Shown piece by piece: positions 1-7,254 of a DNA stretch of 9,805 nucleotides. The first letter of the stretch is position 1. Each line of letters begins with the position of its first letter. The notes under the pieces are model-generated. The model did no database searches. It was not told the DNA's origin and was given only the letters and a program-made list of their open reading frames with translations. Made by a program: the position numbers and the translations under genes. The DNA is taken from contig CAJKDU010000063.1 in the NCBI GenBank assembly GCA_905198745.1, forward strand, positions 1 through 9,805, written 5' to 3'. Source of the DNA: an uncultured Prevotella sp. (GTDB lineage: Bacteria > Bacteroidota > Bacteroidia > Bacteroidales > Bacteroidaceae).

Positions 1-901
<901 letters not shown>

Positions 902-936
902 TGTTATTTTGTTTTTATTTATTTCACTTTGGTTTG

Positions 937-967
937 CAAAGGTACTGCAATTTGGAGACAATACAAA
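937..967 (-). promoter_or_regulatory. Bacteroidota-type promoter for secA (TTTG-N19-TACCTTTG)
   Basis: Read on the minus strand, TTTG (964-967) is followed by exactly 19 bases and then TACCTTTG (937-944). This is a full match to the -33 TTTG / -7 TAnnTTTG consensus of the Bacteroidota primary sigma factor. Transcription would begin near 930-934, giving a short AT-rich leader of about 30 bases with no clear Shine-Dalgarno before the secA ATG. The perfect match and spacing make this the best promoter in the window. Confidence 0.8.
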
Positions 968-1034
968 GGGAAACCTTTTCTTTTTTCTCTCCATGCCATT
1001 GCAGCACACTATATATAATAAGGTGATGTATAAG

Positions 1035-1124
1035 GGGCTGCGGAGGGATGCAGCCCTATTCCGGGCGGATGGCAAACAGGGGAGTGGCGTGTCTGCAAGG
1101 GTAGGGCACACACGCTGACCGCCC
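1035..1124 (-). terminator. Hairpins in the secA / phosphatase-like spacer; possible weak terminator or structured 3' end
   Basis: The 232-base gap between the phosphatase-like gene and secA holds no gene. Two structures are visible. One is a perfect 7-bp GC-rich stem, GGGCTGC (1035-1041) with GCAGCCC (1050-1056), and an 8-base loop. The other is a nested pair: outer GGGCGG (1063-1068) with CCGCCC (1119-1124), inner GCGTGT (1087-1092) with ACACGC (1110-1115). They lie just downstream of the phosphatase-like stop codon on the minus strand. No uninterrupted U-tract follows, so an intrinsic terminator is not certain; a structured 3' end or RNA stabiliser would also fit. Confidence 0.4.
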
Positions 1125-1133
1125 TTTGTCGGC

Positions 1134-2561
1134 TCAATAAAGAGGTGCCGCCTTGCAGGCATTCGGTGCCCTGATGCGGATGGTTTTGGCTATGGTAGGC
1201 GCAAGGCGGTCTACCGTGACCGGAGTGGAAATGCGCTCGGCTCTGACGTCGGCACCGTAGATGATAATGGGGAAGGGCACGAACGATGCCCGTGCCGTGA
1301 ATGTCTCCTGGTTGTCCTCGTTGAGCAGTTGCCAGCCTGGTGTCACTTCGATGACGATGTCGCCGTTGACGTTGGGCATGTAGCCGTTGCGGATGGTCTC
1401 GAGGTCGTTGCTGCGGCTGGTCAGGAGCAGGTCGCTCGTGAAGCAGTCGCGCACGCCCGAAAGCTGGATGAGGAATGCCTGGCACCGCTTGAGCACATCG
1501 CTCATGCTCAAGCGTTTCTGCTCGATGAGTTTGTCGTTGAGGTAGAGCTGGTTGTGGAAGTATGTGTTCACATACCGTCCCTGTCCGTAGATGGCTCCGA
1601 GATAGATGTTGAGCAGGTTGGCGGTGCGGTTGATGTAGAAGGTGCCGGTGGGTATGCGGTATTTGGCATAGTCCTGCTTCTCCTCCTCGTCGCTATAGCC
1701 GGTGCTGGTCACCACGAACACCACGTTCTGCCGGCCCAGGTTCTGCTCGATGGTGGTGATGAGCTTGCCAATGTTCTTGTCCAGACTGACATATGTCTGC
1801 TGCAACTGGCTCTGCCATTGCGTGGTCTTGTCGTTCTTGACATTGCCTGCATAGTAGGTCACCTCGAGCAAGTCCGGTCGGCTGTCGGTGCCCATGGACG
1901 TGTTGCGGAAGCACTGCAGCGCCATGTCTGTAATGCTCGAATTGATGGCGATGAAATCGTTGGTTCTGAGCGACTTGGGTGGGTTGGTCTCATTGAACAC
2001 CTTAGCCCATTTGGGCAAGTCCTTGCTGTAATAGGTCGAAGTGGTCCATTTGCCATCTTCGTCTATCCAGATAGCTCCGTCGGCAGCGTGGCCGGCAGAG
2101 AGGATGGCCGCGTTGCGGAAGGGTGCTATGGCATAGACCAGGGCACCGCCTTCGGTGGCTATCTTGAGTTCGTCGCCAATGGTAGACGACACGATATGGT
2201 TGGGGGAATACTGGAATTTTGGGTCGCTGTCGCAGGTGATGGGCTGCAGCGTGTTGCGGTCGAGCCACTTCTCGCCAACGATACCATTATAATAAGGTGT
2301 GGCTCCTGTCTGAATGGTGGCAATGGCAGATGCCCTGTCGATGGGCGTAAAGGCGTAGGACACGTTCTCGAATATCTTGCCTTGCTTGAGCAACTTGCGG
2401 AAACCGTTCTCGGTATAGAGCGGAGCGAAGGCCTCGATATAGTCGGAGCGCAACTGGTCAACGGTGATGTTGACCACAAGCTTGGGCGCCGGATTGAGCG
2501 TCTGTGCCTGTGTGGCAGTGGCGGTGATGGCGACGAGCGCTGCTGTAACGTATCTATTCAT
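1134..2561 (-). CDS. Exported alkaline-phosphatase-fold protein (type I phosphodiesterase/PafA-like), probably a pseudoenzyme
   Basis: This is a 475-residue exported protein. A signal peptide ends near residue 20 (ATQAQ, then TLNP). Fold landmarks of the PafA / type I phosphodiesterase branch are present: NITVDQLRSDY (31-41, with D35 at the usual first metal ligand), QTGATPYYNGIVG (84-96), ILSAGHAADGAIWID (153-167), STYY (175-178) and a C-terminal RLAPTIAKTIRIRAPNAC (452-469). The active site looks broken. The usual nucleophilic Thr region reads DRASAIAT (75-82). The usual D-x-x-x-H ligand pair falls in TYYAGNVKND (235-244). The usual ADHG reads TSTGYSD (285-291). The C-terminal THVP-type histidine is replaced within ARASFVPF (423-430). 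Substrate-contact Lys/Arg positions also seem altered (PFRN, 147-150). The start codon lies inside the end of the lnb-like gene (8-base overlap, ATGAATAG), with AAAGGA six bases upstream, so translation is probably coupled. The fold assignment is firm; loss of catalysis is inferred from remembered alignments, and the substrate is unknown. Confidence 0.82.
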   Translation of the reverse strand: MNRYVTAALVAITATATQAQTLNPAPKLVVNITVDQLRSDYIEAFAPLYTENGFRKLLKQGKIFENVSYAFTPIDRASAIATIQTGATPYYNGIVGEKWLDRNTLQPITCDSDPKFQYSPNHIVSSTIGDELKIATEGGALVYAIAPFRNAAILSAGHAADGAIWIDEDGKWTTSTYYSKDLPKWAKVFNETNPPKSLRTNDFIAINSSITDMALQCFRNTSMGTDSRPDLLEVTYYAGNVKNDKTTQWQSQLQQTYVSLDKNIGKLITTIEQNLGRQNVVFVVTSTGYSDEEEKQDYAKYRIPTGTFYINRTANLLNIYLGAIYGQGRYVNTYFHNQLYLNDKLIEQKRLSMSDVLKRCQAFLIQLSGVRDCFTSDLLLTSRSNDLETIRNGYMPNVNGDIVIEVTPGWQLLNEDNQETFTARASFVPFPIIIYGADVRAERISTPVTVDRLAPTIAKTIRIRAPNACKAAPLY

Positions 2562-3774
2562 GTGTGTCCTTTCTCATTTTGTAAACCACGAAGTGGGACT
2601 CACTTCTTGACAACAAAGACAATGCCACAAAATACATGCCTTCGGCATAGTCCTGGAAAAGTCCTCCCGCAAAGAACAGTCCTACAAGGACAGCGTTGAC
2701 GGTAGTCCACAGGGGATAATCGTTTCTTCGGGTGGCCTTCACCGTGTTCCAAAGGAACAACAAGGGGAGGGGACTGAAAACCAATATCTGGAGATTGAGG
2801 CTCACTGTGGGGTGCTGCGAGAAAATCATGGCGAAAAGAATGAGGCCGGCGAGTCCGCTGAGCGTCATCACTGCCACGTCTACCCCCCAATAGATCCTTT
2901 TGTTGCGAATCTCCAATCCGCAGATAGCGGAACAGATGAAGAAAAGCATGATGCTACATTCGTAAGGCGTAAATGGAAACCCCATTTCTTGGGTCGGGGG
3001 GCGTTGCTCCACCACAACGGTGGTCTTTCCCACTAACGGCTTCTTGTCAAGGCGTGCGGTGGCAAAGTCTTCTTCCAAATGCTCGGGCAGAAACTGCCTT
3101 TCGCTTTCGGTCATTGTCCTGTCTGCCATGATGCCCAGCAGGATGTCGTTGCCGAACCTTGCCCAACGATGGTTGTGGTTATAGAAGTGGATGGCATCGC
3201 GGAAGGTGCCGTTAGAACTGTCTTTTTCTTTATAGTCCACCTTGTGGCCGGCAGCCTGGATGTTGTCGACCAGGATGTCGCGGGCACGGGTTGTGCAGTT
3301 GTCGTAGAAATAGTTGTAGCGATACTCTCTGTTCTGCGGCTCATAGTTTGTTTCTATGGCCTTGATGATGCGCTCTTTCGACTCGTTGTCGATGTTGAGT
3401 GTTTGCTGTACTACCTTTCTTCCTTCACGGGTGTATTCCTCGCAAAAGGTGCTGAAGGGCACAATGCCCATCTCGTAGTCTGTCAAGCCGAATACGAACC
3501 GGAGGATGAAATGCGGCTTGTTGAAACTGAACATGCCGTAATTGATGGCCACGTCGATTCCCTGAGCGGGATTCTCATAGCGGATGGCGGTATGACCATA
3601 GAGACTGTAAACCTCGTTGTGGGGACCACAGGTGAGCAAGCTGATGCGCACAGAGTCTAATCCGGAGGCTTGAGCAGGGTTGCTGGTAACTTGAGATACT
3701 GCGGTTATATTATTGAAAGCCAATAATATAACACCGAGTATAACTGTCTTTATGATGGTTTTTAAACTTTTCAC
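2554..3774 (-). CDS. lnb: Lnb-like lipoprotein N-acyltransferase (DUF4105 periplasmic domain plus C-terminal membrane helices)
   Basis: This 406-residue protein has an N-terminal hydrophobic segment (about 8-22), a periplasmic domain (about 40-250) and roughly five membrane helices (about 270-286, 296-318, 327-342, 357-372, 376-390). The periplasmic part carries the two hallmarks of the former DUF4105 family: YGHTAIRY (59-66, H61) and YDNCTTRARD (157-166, C160), the expected His and Cys of a papain/NlpC-like acyltransferase centre. The family includes Lnb, reported in Bacteroides as the enzyme that adds the N-terminal acyl chain to lipoproteins in place of Lnt. That role is established knowledge for the family; the extension to this protein rests on domain order and both key residues. 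The start is GTG (bases 3774-3772): no ATG lies nearby, the next Met is residue 81, and the signal segment begins immediately. Its 3' end overlaps the phosphatase-like gene by 8 bases, suggesting one transcript. A perfect inverted repeat sits in the signal-segment codons (3704-3732). Confidence 0.8.
   Translation of the reverse strand: MKSLKTIIKTVILGVILLAFNNITAVSQVTSNPAQASGLDSVRISLLTCGPHNEVYSLYGHTAIRYENPAQGIDVAINYGMFSFNKPHFILRFVFGLTDYEMGIVPFSTFCEEYTREGRKVVQQTLNIDNESKERIIKAIETNYEPQNREYRYNYFYDNCTTRARDILVDNIQAAGHKVDYKEKDSSNGTFRDAIHFYNHNHRWARFGNDILLGIMADRTMTESERQFLPEHLEEDFATARLDKKPLVGKTTVVVEQRPPTQEMGFPFTPYECSIMLFFICSAICGLEIRNKRIYWGVDVAVMTLSGLAGLILFAMIFSQHPTVSLNLQILVFSPLPLLFLWNTVKATRRNDYPLWTTVNAVLVGLFFAGGLFQDYAEGMYFVALSLLSRSESHFVVYKMRKDTHE
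3704..3732. repeat. Perfect 12-bp inverted repeat inside the lnb signal-segment codons
   Basis: GTTATATTATTG (3704-3715) and CAATAATATAAC (3721-3732) are exact reverse complements separated by AAAGC. On the lnb transcript this falls at codons 15-24, about 43-71 bases after the start codon, and could fold into a 12-bp, 5-base-loop hairpin. It is AT-rich, so the RNA stem would be only moderately stable. It could be an operator, a translation-modulating hairpin, or a chance result of Ile/Leu/Asn codons in an AT-rich stretch. Confidence 0.85.
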
Positions 3775-3778
3775 GATG

Positions 3779-3786
3779 CAAAAATA
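3779..3786 (-). promoter_or_regulatory. Candidate -7 element for the lnb unit (TATTTTTG)
   Basis: Read on the minus strand, TATTTTTG matches TAnnTTTG and lies 4 bases before the GTG start of the lnb-like gene. No TTTG is visible at the expected -33 distance. If functional, it would place transcription initiation at or next to the start codon and give a leaderless mRNA. A chance match in AT-rich DNA is quite possible. Confidence 0.35.
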
Positions 3787-3831
3787 ACTTTAATTATTGA
3801 CTTTACGTGCTATTATTTCGTTTTTTTTCAA

Positions 3832-3839
3832 TAATTTTG
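3832..3839 (+). promoter_or_regulatory. Candidate -7 element for the barrel-lptC-corC operon (TAATTTTG)
   Basis: TAATTTTG matches the TAnnTTTG consensus and would start transcription near 3843-3847, leaving a leader of about 50 bases before the ATG at 3896. No clean -33 TTTG is seen upstream. The location in a 121-base divergent spacer, where a promoter for the plus-strand operon is required, supports it more than the motif alone. Confidence 0.45.
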
Positions 3840-3895
3840 CAGCATCGAACCAAAAATGCGCATACTTGTAGTAGTGTGCTATAAATCAATTATTA

Positions 3896-5191
3896 ATGAA
3901 GAAAAACATCGTAAGCGCCCTCTTTTTGACGGCGATGTCTCTGACAGCAGTGGCTCAGAGCGGCACGAATTCTCCATACAGCCAGTATGGACTGGGTGCA
4001 TTGTCAGACCAAACCAGCGGCTTCAATCGCGGTATGAATGGAGTAGGGTTGGGCTTCCGTGAACATAATCAAGTGAACTTTATCAATCCCGCCTCTTATT
4101 CGTCAATGGACTCGTTGACGTTCATCTTCGATGTGGGCGTGAGCGGACAGGTCACCAACTTCAAGGAGAACGGCAAGAAACTCAATGCCAACAATGCCGA
4201 CTTTGAATATGCCGTGGCAGGGTTCCGCGCCTTCAGACACTTGGGCATGAGTTTCGGTATCCTGCCTTTCACCAACGTGGGCTACAGCTACTCGTCTACC
4301 AATCCGCTGAATGCCGGCTCTACCGCCACCTACACCAATGCCTATTCCGGCTCGGGTGGCCTCCACCAGATTTACCTGGGTGCAGGATGGGAACCCTTGA
4401 AGGGACTCTCCATTGGTGCCAACGTGGCTTATCTGTGGGGCGACATCACACGCACCGTGTCCAACTCCTACAGCGATTCTTATGCCAACACGCTTTCCAA
4501 AGCCTACAATGTGGATGTGCGCAGCTATAACCTGATGTTCGGAGCGCAGTATCAGTTCGTGCTGAACAAGAAGGAAAGCTTCACGCTGGGTGCCACCTAT
4601 ACCTTGGGCCACAAGCTGGGCGCAGACCCACAGTGCGTGGTGCAGTCGTACAACAGCCAGACGGGTGTGGCATACGCTGACACCATGACTGTGAAAAACG
4701 GACTCGAGATACCCACCATGCTTGGCGTGGGCCTTGCGTGGAACCATGACAACAAACTCAAGGTGGGCGTGGACTACTCGCTCCAGAAGTGGGGCAGCGT
4801 GCAGTTTCCCCAATATAAAGTGGTGGACAACAAGGCTGCTTACCTGCTCACCAAGAACCTGTTTACAGACCGCCACAAGGTGAACCTCGGTGTGGACTAC
4901 TGCGACAATGAGCGCTCCCGCCATTTCCTCGGGCGCATCCATTACCGTGCCGGCGCGTCCTATGCCACCTCATATCAGAAAATCAACGGACTCGACGGCC
5001 CGAAGGAACTCTCCGTGAGTGCCGGTTTCGGCATACCCATCATGAACGGATGGAACAACCGCTCCATTCTCAATATCAGCGGACAGTGGGTTCACCAGTC
5101 GGCCAAGAGCCTGATTACGGAGAATACCTTCCGCATCAACATCGGACTGACCTTCAACGAACGTTGGTTCATGAAGTGGAAAGTGGAATAA
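3896..5191 (+). CDS. Outer-membrane beta-barrel protein of unknown function
   Basis: This 431-residue protein has a clear signal peptide (MKKN start, hydrophobic 5-19, cleavage likely after A20 in TAVAQ). The mature start contains NSPYSQYGLG (25-34), a motif I associate with a family of predicted outer-membrane proteins in Bacteroidota. The rest is rich in Gly and aromatic residues with repeated alternating strands (for example LSIGANVAYLWG 171-182, YNLMFGAQYQFVL 211-223, KVNLGVDYC 328-336, FRINIGLTF 412-420) and Asn/Ser/Thr-rich turns, as expected for a transmembrane barrel of the FadL/OmpP1 style. The chain ends in NERWFMKWKVE, not in a classical terminal Phe. No substrate can be deduced. 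The lptC-like gene starts 3 bases after its stop, so the two are almost certainly co-transcribed, placing it near LPS transport or general outer-membrane assembly. The ATG at 3896 is the only start that gives the signal peptide. Confidence 0.8.
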   Translation: MKKNIVSALFLTAMSLTAVAQSGTNSPYSQYGLGALSDQTSGFNRGMNGVGLGFREHNQVNFINPASYSSMDSLTFIFDVGVSGQVTNFKENGKKLNANNADFEYAVAGFRAFRHLGMSFGILPFTNVGYSYSSTNPLNAGSTATYTNAYSGSGGLHQIYLGAGWEPLKGLSIGANVAYLWGDITRTVSNSYSDSYANTLSKAYNVDVRSYNLMFGAQYQFVLNKKESFTLGATYTLGHKLGADPQCVVQSYNSQTGVAYADTMTVKNGLEIPTMLGVGLAWNHDNKLKVGVDYSLQKWGSVQFPQYKVVDNKAAYLLTKNLFTDRHKVNLGVDYCDNERSRHFLGRIHYRAGASYATSYQKINGLDGPKELSVSAGFGIPIMNGWNNRSILNISGQWVHQSAKSLITENTFRINIGLTFNERWFMKWKVE

Positions 5192-5194
5192 CAA

Positions 5195-5857
5195 ATGCGT
5201 TCAAACACTATAACACACCATATTGTTCTGTTGGCAATCCTGGCCACCTCGCTGCTTGCCTGCAACCAACCCAAGGAACACACCGCTCCAGCCATCTACC
5301 CACGAGACTCCGTGGCAACGATGACCAGCTACGGTGTCAACACCCTGGTGTCTGATTCGGGCGTAATCAAATACAAGATAGTGACGGAAAGGTGGGAGGT
5401 CAACCAGAACGTGAACCCGTCGCGCTGGATATTCGACAAGGGACTCTTCCTCGAGCAATTCGACGAGAAGTTTCACGTGCAGTCGTATATCCAGTGCGAC
5501 ACGGCGTATTATTTCGACACCAAGCGGCTTTGGGAACTCCGTGGCCGCGTGCGCATACTCACCAAGGACGGGCTGCGCTTCTCGAGCGAGGAACTCTATT
5601 GGGACGAGAACGAGCACGAACTCTACAGCAACAAGTTCTCAAGGCTCGTCACTCCCGACAGACAACTACAGGGCAGCTATTTCCGCAGCGACGAGCGGAT
5701 GACCCGCTACTATGTGTCGAACACCAAGGGCTCGTTCGAGAAAGGCGACATAGACAAGACGCCAGCCGACACGGCAACGGCAGCCAAGGGCTCCACTGCC
5801 GACAGTTCGGCAGTGCATCCAGGACGTCTGCCGGCACAGCCCAAACGAAAACAATAA
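5195..5857 (+). CDS. lptC: LptC-like lipoprotein of the LPS export bridge
   Basis: This is a 220-residue predicted lipoprotein. A short signal ends in the lipobox LLAC, with C23 as the acylated residue. The domain at about 40-185 has the LptC/OstA-type pattern of repeated beta-strands: SDSGVIKYKIVTERWEV (53-69), FDKGLFLEQFD (79-89), then KRLWELRGRVRILTKDGLRF (109-128), SSEELYWDENEHELYS (129-144) and LQGSYFRSDERM (158-169). In E. coli LptC is held by a membrane helix and carries LPS from LptBFG to LptA; here a lipid anchor would replace the helix, as I recall is common in Bacteroidota. The last 34 residues are low-complexity (Thr, Ala, Asp, Ser, Pro) and end in basic PKRKQ. Spacing is 3 bases from the barrel gene and 2 bases to the corC-like gene. 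The family call is good; orthology to E. coli LptC is by family, not by residue identity. Confidence 0.82.
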   Translation: MRSNTITHHIVLLAILATSLLACNQPKEHTAPAIYPRDSVATMTSYGVNTLVSDSGVIKYKIVTERWEVNQNVNPSRWIFDKGLFLEQFDEKFHVQSYIQCDTAYYFDTKRLWELRGRVRILTKDGLRFSSEELYWDENEHELYSNKFSRLVTPDRQLQGSYFRSDERMTRYYVSNTKGSFEKGDIDKTPADTATAAKGSTADSSAVHPGRLPAQPKRKQ

Positions 5858-5859
5858 AA

Positions 5860-7122
5860 ATGTATATAGACTTAACCATAGGAATAATCGTCACTCTGGT
5901 GCTCTCGGGCTTCTTCTCAGGCATGGAGATGGCGTTCGTGTCGAGCAACCGCATGCTGGCTGAGATGGACAAGGAAAAGAACGGCATATCCCAACATTGC
6001 CTTTCATTGTTCTACCGCCAGCCCAACAACTTCGTGAGCACCATGCTCGTGGGCAACAACATCGTGCTGGTGCTCTACGGCCTGCTCTTTGCCAAGCTGT
6101 TCGACAGCACGGTGTTTGAAGGGCTCGACGTGGGACTTCGTGTCACGGCCGACACGGTAGTGTCTACCATCATCGTGCTGTTCACGGGCGAGTTCCTGCC
6201 CAAGATGTTTTTCAAGAGCAACCCCAACAGGCTGCTCACCTTCTTTGCCCTTCCGGCTTTCTTCTTCTACATCCTCCTCTGGCCCATATCCCGACTGGCC
6301 ACGCTGCTTTCACGCGGCCTGCTCAAGTTGGGCGGCATCAAGGTGGAGAACGGCGCGAAAGACGAAGAGTTCTCCAAGGTAGACCTCGACTACCTCGTGC
6401 AGTCGAGCATAGACAACGCCAAGAACGACGACGAGATAGACGACGAGGTGAAGATGTTTCAAAACGCCCTCGACTTCTCCGACACCAAGGTGCGCGACTG
6501 TATGGTGCCCCGCACGGAAATCAATGCCGTGGAGGAAAACTGCACCACCGACGAACTGATGCAGAAGTTTGTGGAGAGCGGCAACTCAAAGATAATTGTC
6601 TACCGTGAAGACATTGACCATATCGTCGGCTATATCCACTCGTCAGAGATGTTCCACGACAAAGACCATTGGCGCGCCCATGTGCGCACCCTTCCCTTTG
6701 TGCCCGAAACCATGGCAGCACAGAAACTGATGCACATGTTCCTGCAGCAGAAGAAGAGCCTGGGCGTGGTGGTCGACGAGTTCGGCGGCACCAGCGGCAT
6801 CGTCTCGCTGGAAGACATCGTGGAAGACATCTTCGGCGACATCGAAGACGAACACGACACCACCAACTATGTGGCAAAGAAGACCGACGACGGAGAATAC
6901 ATCCTCTCGGCCCGGCTGGAAATAGACAAGGTGAACGAGATGTTCGGGCTCGACCTGCCCGAAAGCGACGAATACATGACCATCGGCGGACTTATTCTCA
7001 ACGTCTACCAGAGCTTCCCCAAACTCAACGAAGTGGTCAAGGCCGGACGCTACGAGTTCAAGATTATCAAGAACACAATGACAAAAATAGAATTGGTAAG
7101 GCTAAAAGTGAACGCGGAATGA
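5860..7122 (+). CDS. CNNM (DUF21) / CBS-pair / CorC-domain membrane protein, HlyC/CorC family
   Basis: This 420-residue protein has the standard architecture. A CNNM/DUF21 membrane domain (about 1-155) carries SGFFSGMEMAF (16-26) and TGEFLPK (109-115). A CBS pair follows, with MVPRTEI (215-221) and VVVDEFGGTSGIVSLEDI (303-320). A C-terminal CorC domain covers about 340-418, with EYILSARLEIDKVNE (346-360) and YMTIGGLIL (372-380). Members are linked to Mg2+ or Co2+ transport or efflux; the older name hemolysin is misleading. Ions bind between the membrane helices and the CBS domains sense ATP. The reading frame stays open well upstream, but the ATG at 5860 gives the typical N-terminus (MYIDLTIG) and lies 2 bases after the lptC stop, so longer versions are not credible. 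No terminator is visible between it and the ppiD-like gene, so read-through is likely. Confidence 0.93.
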   Translation: MYIDLTIGIIVTLVLSGFFSGMEMAFVSSNRMLAEMDKEKNGISQHCLSLFYRQPNNFVSTMLVGNNIVLVLYGLLFAKLFDSTVFEGLDVGLRVTADTVVSTIIVLFTGEFLPKMFFKSNPNRLLTFFALPAFFFYILLWPISRLATLLSRGLLKLGGIKVENGAKDEEFSKVDLDYLVQSSIDNAKNDDEIDDEVKMFQNALDFSDTKVRDCMVPRTEINAVEENCTTDELMQKFVESGNSKIIVYREDIDHIVGYIHSSEMFHDKDHWRAHVRTLPFVPETMAAQKLMHMFLQQKKSLGVVVDEFGGTSGIVSLEDIVEDIFGDIEDEHDTTNYVAKKTDDGEYILSARLEIDKVNEMFGLDLPESDEYMTIGGLILNVYQSFPKLNEVVKAGRYEFKIIKNTMTKIELVRLKVNAE

Positions 7123-7141
7123 CACATTTCCGTGTAAAAAT

Positions 7142-7172
7142 TCTGTTATTTCCTTTTTTCTTACTACTTTTG
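7142..7172 (+). promoter_or_regulatory. Candidate promoter for the ppiD-like gene (TCTG-N19-TACTTTTG)
   Basis: TACTTTTG (7165-7172) matches TAnnTTTG fully. TCTG (7142-7145), one base off TTTG, sits exactly 19 bases upstream, the same spacing as in the secA promoter. Transcription would start near 7176-7180, leaving a leader of about 75-80 bases that is very A-rich just before the ATG and has no Shine-Dalgarno. This would let the folding factor be expressed independently of the upstream operon. Confidence 0.6.
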
Positions 7173-7254
7173 TATGCTCTTTGTGAAAAGCAGAAATCAA
7201 TCTTTCACTGCAGAACAAACTGAAAAATAATAATAATTAAAATAAATCTATAAA

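Noticed and set aside
1329..2699. A 456-codon open frame on the plus strand opposite the phosphatase-like and lnb genes
   Set aside because: It mirrors the codon positions of the minus-strand genes, its product is a Val/Gly/His-rich string without domains, and it crosses the boundary of two real genes.
3079..3660. A 193-codon plus-strand frame inside the lnb-like gene
   Set aside because: It is an antisense shadow; the minus strand carries the conserved His and Cys motifs.
4103..4942. A 279-codon open frame on the minus strand inside the barrel gene
   Set aside because: It is an antisense shadow of a GC-biased gene; the product is His/Val-rich with no motif, whereas the plus strand encodes a signal peptide and barrel.
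5392..5859. A 156-residue N-terminal extension of the CorC-like protein in the same frame
   Set aside because: It overlaps almost all of lptC in another frame and has an Arg/Gln-rich composition with no homology that I recognise; the ATG at 5860 gives the canonical family N-terminus.
7123..7254. A riboswitch or small gene in the leader of the ppiD-like gene
   Set aside because: The stretch shows only a promoter-like motif and an A/T-rich leader; no strong paired structure and no start codon with a plausible product.
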